Origin: Streptomyces albus subsp. chlorinus
Lineage (GTDB): Bacteria; Actinomycetota; Actinomycetes; Streptomycetales; Streptomycetaceae
Direction: 5' to 3'
Assembly (NCBI RefSeq): GCF_013302895.1
Contig: NZ_VJOK01000001.1
Span: 376,523 to 440,522, forward strand
DNA length: 64,000 nt
The position numbers were made by a program, and so were the translations under genes. The notes beneath the pieces are model-generated. The model saw nothing but the letters and a program-made list of their open reading frames with translations, was not told where the DNA came from and searched no databases. Shown piece after piece: positions 8,491 to 17,209 of the stretch (the stretch's first letter is position 1; the number at the start of each line of letters is the position of its first letter).

Positions 8491-9549
8491 TCACCCCGAG
8501 CGGGCCGTCGCGGTGCGGGCGAGTTCGGTGAGCGCCCGCGCGGCCTGGGGCGGCACGGGCGTCCGGCCCAGCACCGCGGTGGCGGTCCGGACCCGCTCGG
8601 CGATCATGTCCTCCACGCGCTGCGGCGCCCCCGTGCCGCGTATGACCTCGCGCACGTGCCGTACTTCGGCGTCCGTCAGCTCGCGGCGGCGCAGGAAGCC
8701 CTCCAGGACGCCGCGTTCGGTGGTACCGGCATGCTGCCAGGCGAGGGCGAGCAGCACGGTGGGGCGGCGCGCGGTGAGGTCGTCGCCGGTGGACTTGCCC
8801 GTGCGCCGGGGGTCTCCGAACAGGCCCAGCAGGTCGTCCCGCAACTGGAACGCCTCCCCCAGCGGTACCCCGTAGGCGGAGTAGGCGTCGCGGAGAGCCA
8901 GTGCCGCACCGGCCAGGGCGCCGCCGATGAGGAGCGGGTGCTCGACGGTGTACTTGGCGGTCTTGTAGCGGATCACCTGCATCGACGCGGCGGTGTCCGG
9001 CGGGTTCCCGGTCCGCAGCACCTCCAGGCATTCCCCGGCCACCAGCTCCCTGGCCAGCACCGTCCACAGCGGGCGGGCCCTGCCCAGGTAGGCGGCGGGA
9101 AGTCCGCAATGGGCGAACATCTGCCCGGCCCACGCCATCAGCAGGTCCCCCACGAGCACGGCCAGCGACCGTGCCGCGGCAGGTGCTCTGGGCTGTCGTC
9201 TCACCGACCGGAGCAGCGCGCGGTGGGCGGTGGGCAGCCCGTGGCGCAGCCCGCTGCTGTCGATCACGTCGTCGTGAACGACCGCCGCGGCGTGCACCAG
9301 TTCCATCGAGGCCGCTGCCCGCACGAGTGCCTCGCTGTCGGGCCCGCCGGCCGCACGCCAGCCCCAGTAGCAGAAGGCGGCGCGCAGCCGTTTCCCGTGG
9401 GCGGTGGCCACGCGCAACTGCGCGGCAACCGGCTCCAGTTCCTCGTCGATCGCCACCAGCTGTGCGATCTCCTCCTCGACGAAAGCCCGCAGTTCCTGAT
9501 CGACGCGCTCCCGGAGTCCCAGCTGGAGGAGCGCGTCAGGCGGCGTCAT
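8491..9549 (-). CDS. Polyprenyl diphosphate synthase (GGPP synthase-like)
   Basis: 352 aa, trans-isoprenyl diphosphate synthase. First aspartate-rich motif: VVHDDVID; second: FQLRDDLLGLFGD; GKRLRAAF carries the basic IPP-binding residues. The residues before the first motif (AASMELVHAAAV) lack bulky aromatics at the usual chain-stop position, so C20 or longer is possible. It starts 14 bp inside the upstream small gene, so the two are probably translationally coupled. No crtB- or cyclase-like gene is next to it. Confidence 0.9.
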   Translation of the reverse strand: MTPPDALLQLGLRERVDQELRAFVEEEIAQLVAIDEELEPVAAQLRVATAHGKRLRAAFCYWGWRAAGGPDSEALVRAAASMELVHAAAVVHDDVIDSSGLRHGLPTAHRALLRSVRRQPRAPAAARSLAVLVGDLLMAWAGQMFAHCGLPAAYLGRARPLWTVLARELVAGECLEVLRTGNPPDTAASMQVIRYKTAKYTVEHPLLIGGALAGAALALRDAYSAYGVPLGEAFQLRDDLLGLFGDPRRTGKSTGDDLTARRPTVLLALAWQHAGTTERGVLEGFLRRRELTDAEVRHVREVIRGTGAPQRVEDMIAERVRTATAVLGRTPVPPQAARALTELARTATARSG

Positions 9550-9826
9550 CGCTGTCCGCGCGGCGGGCGGCAGCCTGCCGGGCCAGGACTTCGAGGTGGG
9601 CGGGGCCGGTCGCGAGCCTGTCCAGGACGAGGCGTCCCCGCGCCTTGAGTTCCTCTCCTCCGTCCGCCGCCAGTTCCGGTACGTCCGCCCGGCTCAGCAG
9701 TTCGCGGACACGTCCCAGCGCCGTGGCCAGCCCGCTGACCGCCAGTTCGGCGGCGCCCACCGCCAGCAGCAGGGCGTCACTCACCTGCGACGGTCCGCCC
9801 GTGTGCGCCCGTTGGTCGGCTTCCAT
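9536..9826 (-). CDS. Small helical protein of unknown function, first gene of the prenyl-synthase set
   Basis: 96 aa, not recognised. A hydrophobic helix (ALLLAVGAAELAVSGLATAL) is followed by amphipathic charged helices and an acidic end, SDDAA. It could be a small accessory or membrane-associated helper of the synthase. The start is ATG 9826, with a GGGGAG-type ribosome site 6 nt upstream. Its last 14 bp overlap the start of the prenyl synthase gene, so it is very likely expressed with it. Confidence 0.6.
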   Translation of the reverse strand: MEADQRAHTGGPSQVSDALLLAVGAAELAVSGLATALGRVRELLSRADVPELAADGGEELKARGRLVLDRLATGPAHLEVLARQAAARRADSDDAA

Positions 9827-9964
9827 GCCCGCTCCCCACTCCCCACGACGTCGCCCGGCCACCCCTCAGAGTGACGCAGCCGGTGTGGTGGGGAGGGGGA
9901 CAGCCCCTATCGGGTGAAAGGCTGAACTTCCGTTCCACGCATTCCACGACCTGCCGCTGGCGTT

Positions 9965-10074
9965 GGCGGTCATCTCACCCGGCGCCGGCGGTCATCCCAT
10001 CCCCGCATCGGCGGTCACCGCACCGGCGTCGGCGATCACCTCGTACCGGCTCGGTGGTCACCTCGTACCGGCCC
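9965..10074. repeat. Five imperfect tandem repeats of about 22 bp
   Basis: Units begin GGCGGTCATC, GGCGGTCATC, GGCGGTCACC, GGCGATCACC and GGTGGTCACC and are 21-23 bp each; the last two share TCACCTCGTACCGGC. They lie upstream of the cellulase promoter in a non-coding interval (9827-10348). They could be a local slippage array or a multi-site protein-binding region. Confidence 0.7.
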
Positions 10075-10183
10075 GACGGTTCCGCCAGGACGGGGAAGCG
10101 GGTTCGCCGCACCTGTCCGTCCGCACGTCCCGAATCCGGCTCGCACCGCCCCTTGCGCAACGGGGACTTGGCGCTACCGTCCG

Positions 10184-10242
10184 TGGGAGCGCTTCCATCC
10201 GCACCGCCCAAGTACCGCGTCGTGGGGATGGGAGCGGTTCCA
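10184..10242. promoter_or_regulatory. Two CebR-like operators
   Basis: TGGGAGCGCTTCCA at 10184-10197 and TGGGAGCGGTTCCA at 10229-10242 match the CebR operator TGGGAGCGCTCCCA at 13 and 12 of 14 positions respectively. Their centres are 45 bp apart. CebR represses cellulolytic genes until cello-oligosaccharides are present, so the downstream GH6 gene is probably induced by cellobiose or cellotriose. Confidence 0.8.
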
Positions 10243-10348
10243 CCTCACGGGGGTTCCACGGGAGGCCGGCGGAATCGTGATCCCGAAGGAGCGCGAGACC
10301 GCGCGAGGCACTCCCGCACCACAGCAACCGTTGGAGGGAACACACCAC

Positions 10349-11749
10349 ATGAGACGCCTCACCGATCGACACCGCGGCGGCCGGGGCCGCAGAACCGGAC
10401 GGTTTGCCGGCGCCGTCGCCGCCGCACTCGCGCTCACCGCCGGACCGCTCGGCGCGGCAGGATTCGCGCAGCAGCCTCCGGCCGGCGCCCAGGCCAAGCT
10501 GGACAACCCGTACGAGGGCGCGCGGTTGTACGTGAACCCCGACTGGTCGGCGAAGGCCGCCGCCGAGCCGGGTGGCGACGCCGTCGCCGACGAGGGAACG
10601 GGCGTGTGGCTCGACCGGATCGCGGCGATCGAGGGCACCCGGGACGCCATGGGCCTGCGGGAACACCTCGACGCCGCGCTCCAGCAGGCGGGCGGAAAGC
10701 CCGTCGTCGTCCAGCTGGTCGTCTACGACCTTCCCGGCCGCGACTGCGCGGCGCTCGCCTCCAACGGCGAACTGGGACCCGAGGAGATCGGCCGGTACAA
10801 GAGCGACTACATCAACCCGATCCGCGACATCCTGCGTGCGTACTCCTCCCACCCGAACCTGCGGGTCGTCACGACGATCGAGCCGGACTCGCTGCCGAAC
10901 CTCGTCACCAACGTCAGCGGACGGCCCACCTCCACCCCCGAGTGCGACGAGATGAAGCGGAACGGCAACTACATCGAGGGGGTCGGCTACGCTCTCGCAC
11001 AACTCGGCGCGATCAGCAACGTCTACAACTACATCGACGCCGGCCACCACGGCTGGCTCGGCTGGGACAGCAACCTCCAGCCCGCCGCCGACGTGATGTA
11101 CCAGGCAGCCAGGGCGGGCGGCGCCACGCCCGCCGACGTCCACGGCTTCATCGTCAACACGGCCAACTACAGCGCGCTGAAGGAGAAGAATTTCTCGGTC
11201 GGCGACACGGTCAACGGCCAGCCCGTCCGGCAGTCCACGTGGGTGGACTGGAACCAGTACGTCGACGAACTCGGCTTCGCGCAGGGATTCCGCCGCGCCG
11301 CCGTCTCGGCCGGTTTCTCCTCCGGCATCGGCATGCTGATCGACACCTCGCGCAACGGCTGGGGCGGTCCGGACCGGCCCACCGGCCCAGGACCCACGAC
11401 CTCGGTGAACGCGTATGTCGACGGCGGGCGCTACGACCGCCGCATCCACGTCGGCAACTGGTGCAACCAGGCGGGTGCCGGCCTCGGCGAACGTCCGCGG
11501 TCCTCCCCCGCCTCCGGCATCGACGCTTACGTGTGGATGAAGCCGCCGGGCGAGTCCGACGGGTCCAGCACGGAGATCCCCAACAACGAGGGCAAGGGGT
11601 TCGACCGCATGTGCGACCCCACATACCAGGGCAACGCGCGCAACAACTACAACCCGTCCGGAGCGCTGCCGAACGCACCGCTGTCCGGCACATGGTTCCC
11701 GGCCCAGTTCCAGCAACTCCTCAAGAACGCCTACCCGCCGGTGTCCTGA
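10349..11749 (+). CDS. Secreted GH6 cellulase (1,4-beta-cellobiohydrolase-like)
   Basis: 466 aa. A twin-Arg-containing basic N-terminus and hydrophobic stretch form the signal peptide (to about residue 45). The GH6 catalytic module follows directly: active-site loop YDLPGRDCAALASNGEL with the acid Asp, TTIEPDSLPNLVTN, DTSRNGWGG, and the C-terminal VWMKPPGESDG loop. Extra loops around residues 240-330 suggest a tunnel-type exo enzyme. There is no cellulose-binding module or linker, so it would act on amorphous or short substrate. Start ATG 10349 after TTGGAGGG. The CebR-like boxes lie 107-165 bp upstream. Confidence 0.93.
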   Translation: MRRLTDRHRGGRGRRTGRFAGAVAAALALTAGPLGAAGFAQQPPAGAQAKLDNPYEGARLYVNPDWSAKAAAEPGGDAVADEGTGVWLDRIAAIEGTRDAMGLREHLDAALQQAGGKPVVVQLVVYDLPGRDCAALASNGELGPEEIGRYKSDYINPIRDILRAYSSHPNLRVVTTIEPDSLPNLVTNVSGRPTSTPECDEMKRNGNYIEGVGYALAQLGAISNVYNYIDAGHHGWLGWDSNLQPAADVMYQAARAGGATPADVHGFIVNTANYSALKEKNFSVGDTVNGQPVRQSTWVDWNQYVDELGFAQGFRRAAVSAGFSSGIGMLIDTSRNGWGGPDRPTGPGPTTSVNAYVDGGRYDRRIHVGNWCNQAGAGLGERPRSSPASGIDAYVWMKPPGESDGSSTEIPNNEGKGFDRMCDPTYQGNARNNYNPSGALPNAPLSGTWFPAQFQQLLKNAYPPVS

Positions 11750-11759
11750 GGACACCCGC

Positions 11760-11786
11760 GTCCGGCCCGCCCCGCGCGGGCCGGAC
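11760..11786. terminator. Hairpin after the GH6 gene
   Basis: GTCCGGCCCGC (11760-11770) pairs exactly with GCGGGCCGGAC (11776-11786) over a 5-nt loop, 10 bp after the stop codon. Confidence 0.65.
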
Positions 11787-11973
11787 CGCGGCACCGCCCT
11801 CGACGGCCGGCTCGGCCCGGCCCGGCGCACCGCCACGCGCCGCCGCACGGCGCCCCTGCCCGGTCAACGACCTGCGCACCGCCACCGGTGTCCGCCGCGT
11901 CGACTTCGCGCGGCGCGCTCGGCAAGGCCCTGGCCGAACCCGCCTGTCTCCGCGTCGGGTTCCCCACCTGCTG

Positions 11974-12183
11974 GTGCGCGGCCTCGCTGCTGACGGCCGG
12001 TGGGAGGGCGGTGCCCAGACGGTGGGCAGGGACCGCCAGGTGCTGCTGGCCCACCACCCCGGCATCGAGGTCATCCTTCCCACGGAGCAGGGCGTGGGAC
12101 GCGTACGCGTCCAGGATCTCGTACCGTTCGCCACCGCCTGGAGTCCCGGTCAGGGGTCGGTCCCCTTCGCGGGTGACAGCTGA
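11974..12183 (+). CDS. Short orphan ORF or gene remnant, function unknown
   Basis: 69 codons from GTG 11974 read through a segment with about 84 percent G/C at third positions and a protein-like sequence (LLAHHPGIEVILPTEQGVG, VQDLVPFATAW). There is no clear ribosome site and the frame stays open far upstream without a good start, so it may be the tail of a decayed gene. Nothing is recognised in it. The rest of 11787-12254 is empty. Confidence 0.3.
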   Translation: MRGLAADGRWEGGAQTVGRDRQVLLAHHPGIEVILPTEQGVGRVRVQDLVPFATAWSPGQGSVPFAGDS

Positions 12184-12254
12184 GAGGCCCTCGGGGCGAC
12201 GCGATGCCGCGCGGCCGGGTCAGGTGCCGCTCGGCGGGACGGACGGGCAGGGAG

Positions 12255-12911
12255 TCAGCCGATGACGAAGGGCGGTTTCGCGGCCAGGGCGCCCAGCTCG
12301 GCCTGCTGCGCGCCGGTCGGCGTCCGGCGGCCGGTGCCGGTCAGAAGGGCGTCCTTGTCGGTGAAGGACGCGGGAAAGACTGTCCCGGCGATCTCCTCCA
12401 GCATCGCGCGGGACCGGGCGAGGCCCTCGGCGGGCGGTTCCGCCACGCCGGGAAGGTGTGCGGCCAGGTCGAGGTGGTGCAGCGTCCATTCGAGGACGTA
12501 CGCGGTGAGGTAGTCGCCCGCGGTGAGCACCTTGTCCTGGGTGCTCACCCGAAGGCCGGGATCGACGAGTCCGGCGGCGCGGCCGGCGGCCGAGCCGACG
12601 TCGTCGAGGTGGAACTTGAGCAGGCGTGGTTCCTCGTACGCGGCGGCCAGCCGGACGATCAGCGCGTCGAGCGGGTCCTCGCCGCTCGGTGGCCGGTCCT
12701 GGACGTTCCAGTACGTCACCGCGTCGGCGGTCGGCTCCGCGTCGGCGGGGGTGACGAGGGTGATCAGGACGTCCTGCGCGTCGATGACCAGGTGGCAGAC
12801 CAGGTCCCGGACGAGCCAGCCGGTGCAGCCGGAGGGCTGCGCGAAGTCCTCGTCGGGGAGTTGGGCGACCGCCGTCCGCAACGCCGTCCACGAGCGTGAG
12901 AAGAGATCCAC
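12255..12911 (-). CDS. Mycothiol-dependent maleylpyruvate isomerase/DinB-like enzyme
   Basis: 218 aa. The N-terminus (LFSRSWTALRTAVAQLPDED, then PSGCTGWLVRDLVCHL) and ADYLT-type middle helix with LEWTLHHLDLAAHLPG are those of the MDMPI N-terminal/DinB four-helix fold. Metal-ligand His residues lie in VCHLVIDAQD and LHHLDLAAH. Family members transfer or isomerise mycothiol adducts; the substrate is unknown. I set the start at GTG 12911 by family alignment; an upstream in-frame GTG near 12950 is possible. An exact hairpin abuts this start. Confidence 0.78.
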   Translation of the reverse strand: MDLFSRSWTALRTAVAQLPDEDFAQPSGCTGWLVRDLVCHLVIDAQDVLITLVTPADAEPTADAVTYWNVQDRPPSGEDPLDALIVRLAAAYEEPRLLKFHLDDVGSAAGRAAGLVDPGLRVSTQDKVLTAGDYLTAYVLEWTLHHLDLAAHLPGVAEPPAEGLARSRAMLEEIAGTVFPASFTDKDALLTGTGRRTPTGAQQAELGALAAKPPFVIG

Positions 12912-12932
12912 CCCCGCACGGTAGTGCGGGGG
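12911..12932. promoter_or_regulatory. Perfect 9-bp hairpin abutting a start codon
   Basis: CCCCCGCAC (12911-12919) and GTGCGGGGG (12924-12932) pair exactly over a 4-nt loop. The structure directly adjoins the GTG start of the leftward mycothiol-dependent enzyme, so it may block ribosome access or, if that start lies upstream, lie within the coding region. Confidence 0.5.
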
Positions 12933-13144
12933 TGAAAGGCGGACAAGCACATAATGGACGGTCCCTGGCGAGGCAGCGAGGCCGACGGGGCGGCGAAGCC
13001 GCTCCGGCGCCCGGTCCGCCAGGTCACGCAGGCCGCACCAGGCCGAACAACACAAGGCCGGACAAGACCGCCGGGCACGGGCCGCCCTCCCGCGTGTCCC
13101 GGCCACGGGCCGCGAGCCACGGCCACCGTCCCTGGGCGACGGGA

Positions 13145-13228
13145 GTGAACGGCGGCACAGGCGCAACAGGCGGCACAGGCGGCACAAGCGGAGCAGGCAC
13201 AACAGACGAGCAGGCGGAGTCCAGGTGA
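13145..13228 (+). CDS. Possible 27-codon Gly/Thr-repeat upstream ORF
   Basis: GTG 13145 opens a frame of GGC/GGA, ACA and GCA codons ([19 protein letters not shown]) that ends TGA at 13226-13228, overlapping the GTG at 13225 of the MFS gene by GTGA. The DNA is a GGCGGCACA-type repeat. The overlap suits translational coupling, but a repeat could give this frame by chance and no strong ribosome site is seen. Confidence 0.3.
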   Translation: MNGGTGATGGTGGTSGAGTTDEQAESR

Positions 13229-14859
13229 GCGGAACCAGCCCGGCGGGGGAAGTGCCGTGCGGGGACGAGGAGGAGGGCGGCGGGCATCCGCGCCGGTGGG
13301 CGATCCTGGTGGCGGTGTGTGCCGCGCTGCTGGTGATCGTGGTGGACAACACGGTCCTCAACGTGGCGCTGCCCTCGGTCTCCGCGTCGTTCGGTGCGTC
13401 CACGGCGTGGCAGCAGGCGGTGCTGGACGCGTACACCGTCGTCTTCTCCGGGCTGCTGATCACCGCGGGGGCGGTGTCGGACCGGTGGGGGCGGCGGCGT
13501 GCCATGGTCACGGGCCTGGTGGTGCTGGGTCTGTCGTCGGCCGCGGCGGCGCTCGCGTGGTCGGTGTGGTGGCTCGTGGTGACGCGCGCGCTGATGGGCG
13601 CGGGGGCCGCGCTGGTGATGCCCGCCACTCTGGCCCTGCTGGTACAGGTGTTTCCCGCTTCCGAGCGTCCCCGGGCGTTCGCCGTGTGGGGTGTGGTCGC
13701 CTCCGTCGCGATGGCGCTGGGACCGGTGCTGGGCGGGGCGGTGGTGCAGCTGTGGGGGTGGCCGGGCGCGTTCCTGATCAACGTTCCGGTGGTGTGCGGG
13801 GCCGTGGCGGCGATCGTGCGCCTGGTGCCCGAGTCCCGCGACCGCCAGGGGCGTGTGGTCGATCCGTACAGCGCCGTCCTCATCACCGTGGGCATGACCG
13901 CGCTGACCTCGGCGGTGATCATGGCCGGAGAGGGCGGGGCGGGCCGCCCGCTGCCGCTGGCGTGCGGGATCCTCGCGCTGGTGACGGTGGCCGTCTTCCT
14001 GCGACGCCAGCGCCGGGCGGCCTCGCCCATGGTCGACCTCACGCTGTACCGGGACCGCCAGTTCGCGGGCGGGAGCCTGGCCGTGACGGTCATCTCGCTG
14101 GGCACCGGCAGCACGCTGTTCATCCTCGCCCAGTATCTGCAACTGGTACGCGGGATGGGGCCGCTGGAGGCCGGGCTGGCCTCCTTCCCGATGGCGGCGG
14201 GCATCGTGCTCGGCTCGTACGCCGGCGGCCGGGCACCGGGCCGTATCGGTCACCGCCGCTCGGTCGTCCTCGGCTTCACGGGCACGGCCGTGGGCTTCCT
14301 CGTCCTGGCCGCGCTGGCCCTGTACCCCGGTTACGGCCTGGTCGCGGTCGGTCTGTTCCTGGTGGGCGCGGGGAACGGGTTCGCCGGTCCGGCCGTCACC
14401 AGCACCGTGCTGGGAGCCGTCTCCAAGGACCGGGCGGGCATGGGCTCCGCGCTCAACGACACCCACCAGCAGTTCGGCGTCGCGTTCGGTGTGGCCGCCC
14501 TCGGCGGACTCCTGGCCGCCGTCTACCGCACCGAGCTGCCCTCCGCCGTCCCCGGGTCCGCGCGCGGCGCGCTCGCCGCGACCCTCGACCACAGCGCGGC
14601 GCAGGGCGGCGTGGCAGGGCAGGAGCTGGCGGAAGCCGCGCGGACCGCCTTCACACAGGCGCAGACGGCCACCATGCTCGCCGCCGGAGCCTGCGTGACC
14701 GCCGGAGTGGTGGTCGCCGCCGCGGTGCTGCGGCGCGACTCCCCCGGCACAGCGGAAGCCGGTGCGGGCCCGTCCCGGCGAGGCCGGCTCGCCTGCCGAC
14801 GGCAGCACGGAGGCCCCACGCACGAACAGCGACAGGACCGGCTCGACGCCGAGGGATGA
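13225..14859 (+). CDS. MFS drug exporter, DHA2 (EmrB/QacA) family
   Basis: 544 aa with about 14 transmembrane segments from residue 25 to 505. Motif [14 protein letters not shown]; motif [15 protein letters not shown]; the antiporter Asp lies in [12 protein letters not shown] in helix 1. Such pumps exchange protons for toxic amphipathic compounds. The last 45 residues are polar and cytosolic. The start is GTG 13225, with GGCGGAG 5 nt upstream. No TetR regulator adjoins it. Confidence 0.9.
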   Translation: MSGTSPAGEVPCGDEEEGGGHPRRWAILVAVCAALLVIVVDNTVLNVALPSVSASFGASTAWQQAVLDAYTVVFSGLLITAGAVSDRWGRRRAMVTGLVVLGLSSAAAALAWSVWWLVVTRALMGAGAALVMPATLALLVQVFPASERPRAFAVWGVVASVAMALGPVLGGAVVQLWGWPGAFLINVPVVCGAVAAIVRLVPESRDRQGRVVDPYSAVLITVGMTALTSAVIMAGEGGAGRPLPLACGILALVTVAVFLRRQRRAASPMVDLTLYRDRQFAGGSLAVTVISLGTGSTLFILAQYLQLVRGMGPLEAGLASFPMAAGIVLGSYAGGRAPGRIGHRRSVVLGFTGTAVGFLVLAALALYPGYGLVAVGLFLVGAGNGFAGPAVTSTVLGAVSKDRAGMGSALNDTHQQFGVAFGVAALGGLLAAVYRTELPSAVPGSARGALAATLDHSAAQGGVAGQELAEAARTAFTQAQTATMLAAGACVTAGVVVAAAVLRRDSPGTAEAGAGPSRRGRLACRRQHGGPTHEQRQDRLDAEG

Positions 14860-15211
14860 CGGTCCGCGCGGGTCCGACGACGGCCCCTCCTTCGACGACC
14901 CCGTCTCCGAGGCCCGCTCGGTTGTCGTCTGGAACCTGCTGAACTGACGCGCGGGGCTGCCGCCGCGTGCGGGCTCGGTCCCGCGCCGGGAGCGCGTCCG
15001 GTCGTCCGCTGTCCGAATCGGGCAGTTGACAACGGGCGTCCGGCGCCGGGCGTCCGGCGCGCGAGGGTGAGGGGGCGGCGCGAAGCCGTGGACACACCCG
15101 GCGGGCCGCCTCCGCACGCCGTCTTTGTGCTCTGGCCGAAGCCTGGTGGGCGCAACAGACTTCACCTGCTCCACCAGCGCAACCCCAACCCCTCATCAGG
15201 AGGAAGCCATA

Positions 15212-15799
15212 GTGGCCATACGCACGTACCTCACCACGGTCGCCGCTGCCGGACTGCTCGCGCTCATGCCCAGCACCGCACTGGCCGTGACGGCCGGGGT
15301 CGACGACGGCAGCTTCGAGTACCCCGCCGCGCCCGCGAACTCCTTCAGCACGCTGAGGGCCGGCCAGACCATCGGGCCCTGGACGGTGGACAGTGGTTCG
15401 GTCGACCTCATCGGCAGGGGCTTCTGGCAGGCGGCCGAGCGGGTCCAGTCCGTGGATCTCAACGGCACCGGTCCCGCCCGGGTGTCGCAGACGTTCCCGA
15501 CCACGGCGGGGAAGACGTACACGGTCTCCTACGCGCTGGCCGGCAATCCGGAGGGCAACCAGGGCGTGAAGACGGGGCGGGTCCTCATCGACGGGCAGAA
15601 CGTCCAGGACTTCTCCTTCGACACCACCGGCAAGACCCGCGCCCGCATGGGCTATGTGGGACGGCAGACGACGTTCGTGGCCACCGGCACCTCCACCACG
15701 CTGTCGTTCGCCAGCACCACCGCCAGCGGCGCGTACGGCCCTGTGATCGACGACGTGCGGGTCGGGACCTGCTGCTCCTGCTCCACCTGTTCCGGCTGA
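15212..15799 (+). CDS. Secreted DUF642-like choice-of-anchor C protein
   Basis: 195 aa. A Sec signal peptide (YLTTVAAAGLLALMPSTALA, cleaved near residue 25) is followed by a beta-sandwich domain: DDGSFEYPA, TIGPWTVDSGSVDLIG, GFWQAAERVQSVDLNGTGPA, and YGPVIDDVRV, which is the galactose-binding-like fold of DUF642 and related 'choice-of-anchor C' proteins. It ends in a Cys-rich CCSCSTCSG tail that could form disulfides or bind metal. It probably binds surface glycans; no catalytic residue is evident. Start GTG 15212 after AGGAGGAAG. The 14860-15211 interval upstream has no other gene. Confidence 0.8.
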   Translation: MAIRTYLTTVAAAGLLALMPSTALAVTAGVDDGSFEYPAAPANSFSTLRAGQTIGPWTVDSGSVDLIGRGFWQAAERVQSVDLNGTGPARVSQTFPTTAGKTYTVSYALAGNPEGNQGVKTGRVLIDGQNVQDFSFDTTGKTRARMGYVGRQTTFVATGTSTTLSFASTTASGAYGPVIDDVRVGTCCSCSTCSG

Positions 15800-15871
15800 C
15801 CGGGGCGCGACCGGCGGCCGGACCGCGGTGAGGAGCGACACGGGCCGCGGCGCCGGTGTCCGGTGAGTGCC

Positions 15872-15906
15872 CTGTGCCCGGTGAGTGCGACGCTCACCGG
15901 GCACAG
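15872..15906. terminator. Strong hairpin terminator
   Basis: CTGTGCCCGGTGAG (15872-15885) pairs exactly with CTCACCGGGCACAG (15893-15906), and the stem extends by one wobble and one G-C pair around a CGA loop. It lies 73 bp after the DUF642-like gene. Confidence 0.75.
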
Positions 15907-15941
15907 ACCTGCCGAGGGCGGGGTGGACGCAGGTCCCCGCA

Positions 15942-16046
15942 GAGCCGGTTCCCGAGTCGGCCGAGGTGCCGGCGGCGCTGTACGAGGCCACCGGCAACCG
16001 CTCGGTGCCGCGCACCACGCTCAGCCTCGTCCGCCTGCGCGCGTGG
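15942..16046 (+). pseudogene. Fragment of a carboxymuconolactone decarboxylase/AhpD-like gene
   Basis: One frame reads PESAEVPAALYEATGNRSV then PRTTLSLVRLRA, which resembles the VPxTTLELVHLRAS segment of CMD/AhpD proteins. The redox CxxC region that should follow is absent and the frame loses protein character. There is no start or intact domain, so I read it as a remnant. Confidence 0.35.
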
Positions 16047-16165
16047 CCCCACCATCGGACAGGTCAGCCTCTTCCCTTCCGCCGCACTCGTCGCCAAGCC
16101 GGTCCCGGGACGGTCGGTCGTTCACGGGCCCGTGGGCATGAGGTGGGCTGCGGATGACAGGCTGT

Positions 16166-17209
16166 TCAGTCCCAGAAGGTGAAGACCGGGTAGCCGCCTT
16201 TGCGGAGTCTCCAGTGCTTTCCCGCTCGCAGATGGGTGGTGACCGCGCGTTGCACGTTGGTGTGCGCGGGGAGGGTGAGGGCCGTTTCGAGGTCGTCGAC
16301 GAGCCGGCCGTAGGCGTAGCAGAGGGCTTCCCGGTCCGCCTCGGTGAGGCCGTGCGCGTCCGGTTCCTGGGAGACGCCGGCGGGCTCCGTGCCCAGCCAC
16401 GATCCCAGGTGGCCGGCGAACCGCACGAGGTCGTGGTCTTCCGGCAGGTAGTCGCGCAGGGCCGGGTCGTTGACCCAGCTGATGACCTCCACTCCGGCGG
16501 CGTCGAAGCCCCATCTGACGTCCCGCGCGAAGTCGGGGACGTGGCGGTGGAAGAACGCCACGAGTTCCTTCGCCCACCGCAGGTCGGGCACGGTCGTCAG
16601 CGGGCCCGCCTCACCGCGTACCCCGACGGCGATGCTGCGGGCGCCCTTGGGCACCGCGCAGTCCAGCTGCCCCATCCGGAAGGTGACCCCGCGGCAGACG
16701 TAGGTGAGGGGCACGAACGGGCCGCAGCCGCCCTCGCCGAAACTGCGGCGGTAACAGGCCAGCTGGTCCCCGAAGACGGCCAGGCTGTCCCGCGAGACGT
16801 CCTCGGGCAGGTCGATGCTCCGGTGGTAGGCGCGGGTGTGTTCCATGGCGGCGAGGTACACGGCGGCGTGGAACCAGCGCGCCGTCCGGCCGTACTCGTG
16901 GAGCAGGGGTCCCAGCTGCAGTTCGTCGGCGCTGGTGCCCATGCCGGTGGTGAGGACGCGGACCGTGCGGTCCAGCAGCCAGCGCCAGGGCGAGCCGGGC
17001 GCGGTGAGTGCGGGCAGGGCGGCGGTGAGGTCGGCGCGGTCCTCGTCACGCACGCCCAACTGGTCCAGCAGGGCGACCAGTTCGTCGCCCTCGGGTATGG
17101 CCGGCGGGGGAAAGGGGCCCTCGATGAGTTCCAGGGCCTCCGTCCAGCTCCGGCAGTCCTCGCCGAGGCTGAGCGCGCCACGCAGATCATCGGCGTGCCA
17201 TGTCGTCAT
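16166..17209 (-). CDS. DUF5596-type acyltransferase-domain protein
   Basis: 347 aa. It resembles the actinobacterial two-part acyltransferase-domain family: an N-terminal helical region (LLDQLGVRDEDRADLTAALP), a central ACYRRSFGEGGCGPFVPLTY and FRMGQLDCAV segment, then a GNAT-like end (ISWVNDPALRDYLPEDHDLV). It probably transfers an acyl group; donor and acceptor are unknown. The GG loop has Cys where relatives often carry other residues. Start ATG 17209; the upstream GAGGAGCACC is duplicated in tandem, giving two ribosome-site-like boxes. It is divergent from the RiPP locus. Confidence 0.6.
   Translation of the reverse strand: MTTWHADDLRGALSLGEDCRSWTEALELIEGPFPPPAIPEGDELVALLDQLGVRDEDRADLTAALPALTAPGSPWRWLLDRTVRVLTTGMGTSADELQLGPLLHEYGRTARWFHAAVYLAAMEHTRAYHRSIDLPEDVSRDSLAVFGDQLACYRRSFGEGGCGPFVPLTYVCRGVTFRMGQLDCAVPKGARSIAVGVRGEAGPLTTVPDLRWAKELVAFFHRHVPDFARDVRWGFDAAGVEVISWVNDPALRDYLPEDHDLVRFAGHLGSWLGTEPAGVSQEPDAHGLTEADREALCYAYGRLVDDLETALTLPAHTNVQRAVTTHLRAGKHWRLRKGGYPVFTFWD

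Noticed and set aside
9871..12183. Rightward frame of 770 codons
   Set aside because: It covers the GH6 gene in another frame; only its last 70 codons look protein-like and were listed separately.
12255..14204. Leftward frame of 649 codons joined to the mycothiol-dependent enzyme
   Set aside because: Only the last 218 codons are the real gene; the rest is antisense to the MFS exporter.
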